From the NCBI RefSeq assembly GCF_017753665.1, contig NZ_CP072524.1:1302001-1366000 (forward strand): a stretch of 64,000 nucleotides of DNA. The letters are read 5' to 3'. Positions 60,120-64,000 of this stretch are shown here, one piece after another. The notes below the pieces were generated by a model that saw only the letters and a list, made by a program, of their open reading frames with translations, was not told where the DNA came from and did no database searches. Numbering within the stretch: position 1 is the stretch's first letter; the number at the start of each line of letters is the position of its first letter. Made by a program: the position numbers and the translations under genes. This DNA is from Neisseria sicca. GTDB taxonomy: Bacteria; Pseudomonadota; Gammaproteobacteria; Burkholderiales; Neisseriaceae.

Positions 60120-61379
60120 ATGCAAAACATCCAAGACTACGTCCGCCGCACCGCGTCCGCCGCCAAGCAGGCTTCCTATATTGTTGCCGCCGCCGAAACC
60201 GCGCAAAAAAACGCCACGCTCCTGCGCACCGCCGAACTCATCAAACACCATCAAACCGCCATCCTCGCCGCCAACGCCCAAGACATGGAACAGGCCGCGC
60301 AGAAAGGTTTGAACGACGCACTGCTCGACCGCCTGCGGCTGACCGAAAAAACCATAGATGCCATGTGCGAAGGTTTGCGCCAGATTACCGCCCTGCCCGA
60401 CCCCGTCGGTGAAATGGACGAATTCCGCACCCGCGAAAACGGCCTGCAAATCGGCAAAATGCGCGTACCGCTGGGCGTTGTCGGCATCATTTACGAATCC
60501 CGACCCAACGTAACCGTCGATGCCGCCGCCCTCTGCCTCAAGTCCGGCAACGCCTGCGTCCTGCGCGGCGGCAGCGAAGCCTTCAACAGCAATATGGCGC
60601 TCTCTAAACTGATTACGCAGGCGTTAGTTGAAAACGGTCTGCCCGCAGCGGCCGTCAGCCTGATTGAAAACACCGACCGCGAAAGCGTCGGCGCCATGCT
60701 GCAAAGCCCCGAGTTTATCGACGTCGTCATCCCGCGCGGCGGCAAATCGCTGGTTTCCCGCATCGCCGCCGAAGCCCGCGTGCCCGTCATCAAACACCTC
60801 GACGGCATCTGCCACGTCTATATCGACCGCGCCGCCGACGCCGAAAAAGCCGTCAATATCGCCTTCAACGCCAAAACCTCGCGCTACGGCACCTGCAACA
60901 CCATGGAAACCCTGCTCGTCCACCAAAGCCGCGCCGTCGAAATCCTGCCCGTATTGGCAGAGAAATACGCCGCCCGCGACGTCGAGCTGCGCGGCTGCCC
61001 GCGTACCCTTTCCATCCTGCCCCACATTCAGACGGCCTCCGAAGAAGACTGGGACACCGAATACCTCGCCCCGATCCTCTCCGTCAAAATCGTCGACAGC
61101 CTCGAAGAAGCCGTCGCCCACATCAACACCCACGGCAGCCACCACACCGACAGCATCGTAACCGAATCCTACACCGACGCCCGCACCTTCCTGCGCACAG
61201 TCGACAGCGCCAGCGTCATGGTCAATGCCTCCACCCGCTTCGCCGACGGCTTCGAATACGGCCTCGGTGCGGAAATCGGCATTTCCACCGACAAAATCCA
61301 CGTCCGCGGCCCCGTCGGCCTGCACGGGCTGACTTCGCAGAAATGGATAGTGTTGGGCGACGGGCAGGTTCGGTCGTAA
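60120..61379 (+). CDS. proA: Gamma-glutamyl phosphate reductase
   Basis: 419 residues from the ATG at 60120; upstream in-frame codons are DUS-derived. Second step of proline synthesis. VGIIYESRPNVTVDAAALCL (about 122) and RYGTCNTMETLLVH (about 258, with catalytic Cys) and FADGFEYGLGAEIGIST (about 380) are diagnostic. proB is not adjacent. Confidence 0.96.
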   Translation: MQNIQDYVRRTASAAKQASYIVAAAETAQKNATLLRTAELIKHHQTAILAANAQDMEQAAQKGLNDALLDRLRLTEKTIDAMCEGLRQITALPDPVGEMDEFRTRENGLQIGKMRVPLGVVGIIYESRPNVTVDAAALCLKSGNACVLRGGSEAFNSNMALSKLITQALVENGLPAAAVSLIENTDRESVGAMLQSPEFIDVVIPRGGKSLVSRIAAEARVPVIKHLDGICHVYIDRAADAEKAVNIAFNAKTSRYGTCNTMETLLVHQSRAVEILPVLAEKYAARDVELRGCPRTLSILPHIQTASEEDWDTEYLAPILSVKIVDSLEEAVAHINTHGSHHTDSIVTESYTDARTFLRTVDSASVMVNASTRFADGFEYGLGAEIGISTDKIHVRGPVGLHGLTSQKWIVLGDGQVRS

Positions 61380-61411
61380 TTCCTTCACTTTCTTGAGAAA
61401 TAAAACGACAA

Positions 61412-61448
61412 AATGTCGTCTGAAAAACAGTTTTCAGACGACCTTTTC
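61412..61448. terminator. DUS-pair terminator after proA
   Basis: A variant DUS (TGTCGTCTGAA) faces an intact one, with T4. The following 61450-61669 is AT-rich leader DNA without a gene. Confidence 0.65.
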
Positions 61449-61669
61449 AGTTTTACTTTCCCTATTATCGGCACACCAAATGTCTCACCTAATTATTTCT
61501 AATTTTAAATTAACATATTAAACAATATCTTAAATTATTATATCTTATCCATTATTGTTTTCTCCGATACAATCGACATCATGCCATATAAGAAAAAATC
61601 TATTTAATGTCAAATAGATATAAATTTATTATTCACTCTTCCCATCCATTTTTCCACAGGAGAACTATT

Positions 61670-63721
61670 ATGGCTGATACATTGCTTTCTTTAAAAAACA
61701 ACCAATCCGTCGTTATTACCGGTACGGACCGTAATGATACTTTATATGGTAGTACGGGACATACCATATTCTACGGTGGTTTAGGGAACGATACTTACTA
61801 CAGTAAAAATGCGGGCGATACCATCATCGAGCGTGAAAACGAAGGCCGCGATCTAATCTATAGCAGCACCGACTTTACCTTACCAGAACATGTCGAAGAT
61901 CTGAAGTTGCAGGGCAACAGTATGTTAGGTATCGGCAATGATGCAGACAATGTTATATCGGGCAATTCCAACGGCAACCGTCTATATGGCAAAGGCGGCA
62001 ATGATCTGATGCTTGGCGGAAATGGCAACGATTATCTATGGGGCGACGATGGTGATGACCGACTTGGCGGACTAGGTGGCAACGACGTTCTAAATGGTGG
62101 AAGCGGAAACGATTTTCTATCTGGGGATGACGGGGAAGATATCTTATATGGCGGTACGGGTATGGACACCATGCTCGGAGGAAAGGGAAACGATACTTTC
62201 TATGTAGATAATATAAAAGATACAGTCGTCGAAGACGCAGATGCAGGCTACGATACGATATACAGCAGTGTTACCTATACCGCGCCAACCCACGTTGAAA
62301 AACTGATTTTAGAAGGTAAAGACAATATCTTCGGCTTTGGCAACAATGCCGATAACAGCCTTATCGGCAACAGCGGCAACAATCGCTTGAGTGGCGGGCG
62401 AGGTAGCGACACGCTCTATGGCATGGAAGGTAACGACCTATTAATGGGTGGTGATGATCGCGACGAACTTTACGGCGGACAAGGTGATGACATCCTGCGT
62501 GGCGATGCAGGCAACGACCTGCTCGACGGAGGCTATGGCAACGATACTTTAGACGGCGGCAGCGGTGCAGACACTATGGCCGGCGGCTTGGGAAATGATG
62601 TCTATCATGTTGATAATGTGAACGATACGGTTATTGAGGAAATGAACGGCGGTATCGACACGATTTACAGCAGTATTACCTATACCGCGCCAACCCACGT
62701 TGAAAACCTAACGCTAACAGGCAACGACAATACCTTCGCATTCGGCAACAACGCCGATAATATTCTGACGGGAAACAGCGGCAATAACCGATTAAGCGGA
62801 GGACGCGGCAGCGATACGCTATACGGCAACGAAGGCAACGACCTGCTGATGGGAGGGGATGATAGAGATTTCCTATACGGCGGTAACGGAGACGACATTC
62901 TTCGCGGCGACGAAGGTAACGACCTGCTTGATGGTGGCAGTGGCAATGATACTTTGGACGGAGGCAGCGGTGCAGATACCATGTCTGGTGGGTACGGGAA
63001 TGATATCTACCATGTAGATAATGTCAAAGATACAGTTACTGAGTGGTGGGGAGAAGGTGTCGATACGATATATAGTAGTGTTTCCTACACAATCCCAACC
63101 TACGTCGAACACCTGACCCTGACCGGCAGCAACAACACTTTCGGCATCGGCAATTACGGCGACAATACCATTACCGGCAACAGCGGCCACAACCAATTAA
63201 ACGGGGATGGCGGCAATGATACCCTTTACGGCATGAGTGGAGACGACCTGTTGTCGGGCGGCAGCGGAAACGACTATCTCTACGGCGGCGACGGGGATGA
63301 CAGGCTGAATGGAGGAGACGGGATCGATTACCTCCACGGCGGCGACGGCAACGACTACCTCACAGGCGGTTCGGGCAGCGATACCATCGTTACAGGTGCA
63401 GGCAAAGATACCGTCGCTTTCTCCACCTCAGACATCCGCGACGGCAGTATGGACCGTATTACCGACTTCAACCCTTATATGGACAAGCTTGACCTGTCCG
63501 GTATGCGTTCCCTGCTAAGCGGCAGCGAGGCAAATGTGAGCTGGTCGGAACTGTTCGTCAAAAATCCTTATTATTACGACACTGGCCGTTCTTACCTCGT
63601 CTTCGACTCTGTATCTCAAACCCTCGCCTACCGAGCGGCAGGTGCAAGCAGCAATACCGTGTTCGCCAAATTTGACGACAGTCAGGCGGCTTTGCTGAGC
63701 GCTTCCAATATCATCGGCTGA
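61670..63721 (+). CDS. RTX calcium-binding repeat protein, modular
   Basis: 683 residues from the ATG at 61670, set by CAGGAG at 61658-61663; no classical signal peptide. Nonapeptide repeats GGxGxDxLx fill most of the chain. They are arranged in four modules of about 134-135 residues, each opening with (K/N)DTVxE...G-x-D-x-IYSS and T-x-P-T-H-V-E-x-L-x-L. The last 80 residues (GKDTVAFSTSDIRDGSMDRI, DFNPYMDKLDLSGM) match the C-terminal domain that guides type I secretion. No enzyme domain is seen and no hlyB/hlyD-type exporter is adjacent. Confidence 0.88.
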   Translation: MADTLLSLKNNQSVVITGTDRNDTLYGSTGHTIFYGGLGNDTYYSKNAGDTIIERENEGRDLIYSSTDFTLPEHVEDLKLQGNSMLGIGNDADNVISGNSNGNRLYGKGGNDLMLGGNGNDYLWGDDGDDRLGGLGGNDVLNGGSGNDFLSGDDGEDILYGGTGMDTMLGGKGNDTFYVDNIKDTVVEDADAGYDTIYSSVTYTAPTHVEKLILEGKDNIFGFGNNADNSLIGNSGNNRLSGGRGSDTLYGMEGNDLLMGGDDRDELYGGQGDDILRGDAGNDLLDGGYGNDTLDGGSGADTMAGGLGNDVYHVDNVNDTVIEEMNGGIDTIYSSITYTAPTHVENLTLTGNDNTFAFGNNADNILTGNSGNNRLSGGRGSDTLYGNEGNDLLMGGDDRDFLYGGNGDDILRGDEGNDLLDGGSGNDTLDGGSGADTMSGGYGNDIYHVDNVKDTVTEWWGEGVDTIYSSVSYTIPTYVEHLTLTGSNNTFGIGNYGDNTITGNSGHNQLNGDGGNDTLYGMSGDDLLSGGSGNDYLYGGDGDDRLNGGDGIDYLHGGDGNDYLTGGSGSDTIVTGAGKDTVAFSTSDIRDGSMDRITDFNPYMDKLDLSGMRSLLSGSEANVSWSELFVKNPYYYDTGRSYLVFDSVSQTLAYRAAGASSNTVFAKFDDSQAALLSASNIIG

Positions 63722-63759
63722 GCTGAGGCAAACCAGATTTTTAGAAGAAACCTGAGCGC

Positions 63760-63806
63760 AAACGTCGTCTGAAACCGAAAATCAGGTTTCAGACGACGTT
63801 TCTATT
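63760..63806. terminator. DUS-like inverted-repeat terminator
   Basis: AAACGTCGTCTGAAACC pairs with GGTTTCAGACGACGTTT, a perfect stem in which the DUS starts CGTCG rather than GGTCG. It ends the RTX gene. The remaining bases to 64000 hold no supported gene. Confidence 0.75.
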
Positions 63807-64000
63807 TGACGGGGAAAAAATAAAAACAGGATATTTTCAGCCATCCTTTTATCACAGGTTTGACGGTATATTGCCTGTTTCCCCACAAACCGTAGATATT
63901 TGAGAAAACTCTTTATCGGCTGGTAATTAGCCTGCTGCTTATCCCGACTCCGAGTTACTGTAATTTTTGATATGGCAAACATCCGAAACGTCGTTTGAAA

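Overview
The window is chromosomal DNA of a commensal Neisseria. The 12-bp DNA uptake sequence (DUS) AGGTCGTCTGAA or its complement occurs dozens of times, often as inverted pairs that double as terminators. This is the 'mucosa-type' dialect, not the ATGCCGTCTGAA of N. meningitidis and N. gonorrhoeae, so the N. mucosa/sicca/subflava part of the genus is most likely (inference). Four intact Correia elements (CREE), dRS3-type repeats, the pilW-linked ndk/rlmN/pilW/ispG cluster, a pilin and a split IS630-family transposase agree with this.

Layout. 0.2-11.9 kb: a SUMF1-fold secreted protein, then minus-strand housekeeping genes ispG, rodZ-like, pilW, rlmN, ndk, zapE, ihfB, rpsA, cmk, argH. 12-17.4 kb: an unpaired LytS-type histidine kinase, a GST, and pqiABC for lipid transport. 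17.5-18.4 kb: an IS630-family element. 18.5-34.4 kb: lysC, a molybdate-binding protein, rph, yicC, fumC, an rlmL-like methylase, gloA, pntA-MAPEG-GFA-pntB, a thioredoxin-like lipoprotein, a low-Mr phosphatase with an unknown partner, ribA with a GAF-like partner, then tRNA-Leu(UAG).

34.65-43.41 kb is a mobile island of about 8.8 kb inserted at the 3' end of tRNA-Leu. It has a tyrosine integrase, an AlpA-type regulator, a small HTH protein, a terminase-small-subunit-like protein, a zinc-ribbon/TOPRIM primase, a DUF927 ATPase, and a gene-free origin-like block with ten GGTAACAA iterons. It has no capsid, tail, portal or lysis genes. This is the composition of a phage satellite (PICI-like or P4-like). 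The right end carries a second copy of the att and integrase-upstream region followed by a truncated integrase, a relic of a second related element in tandem. This island is the best candidate for an undescribed system.

44-64 kb: a NodT-type outer-membrane channel, a Cdd1-like protein, a GST and macB/macA (efflux), then a ComP/PilE-like pilin, gloB, an unknown gene, an epimerase-like protein, ubiJ, nadK, an MnmC-type oxidoreductase, a cold-shock/membrane/excalibur fusion, waaF, proA and a 683-residue RTX-repeat protein built of about 135-residue modules. Calls rest on reading sequence and recalled family motifs; no database search was run.
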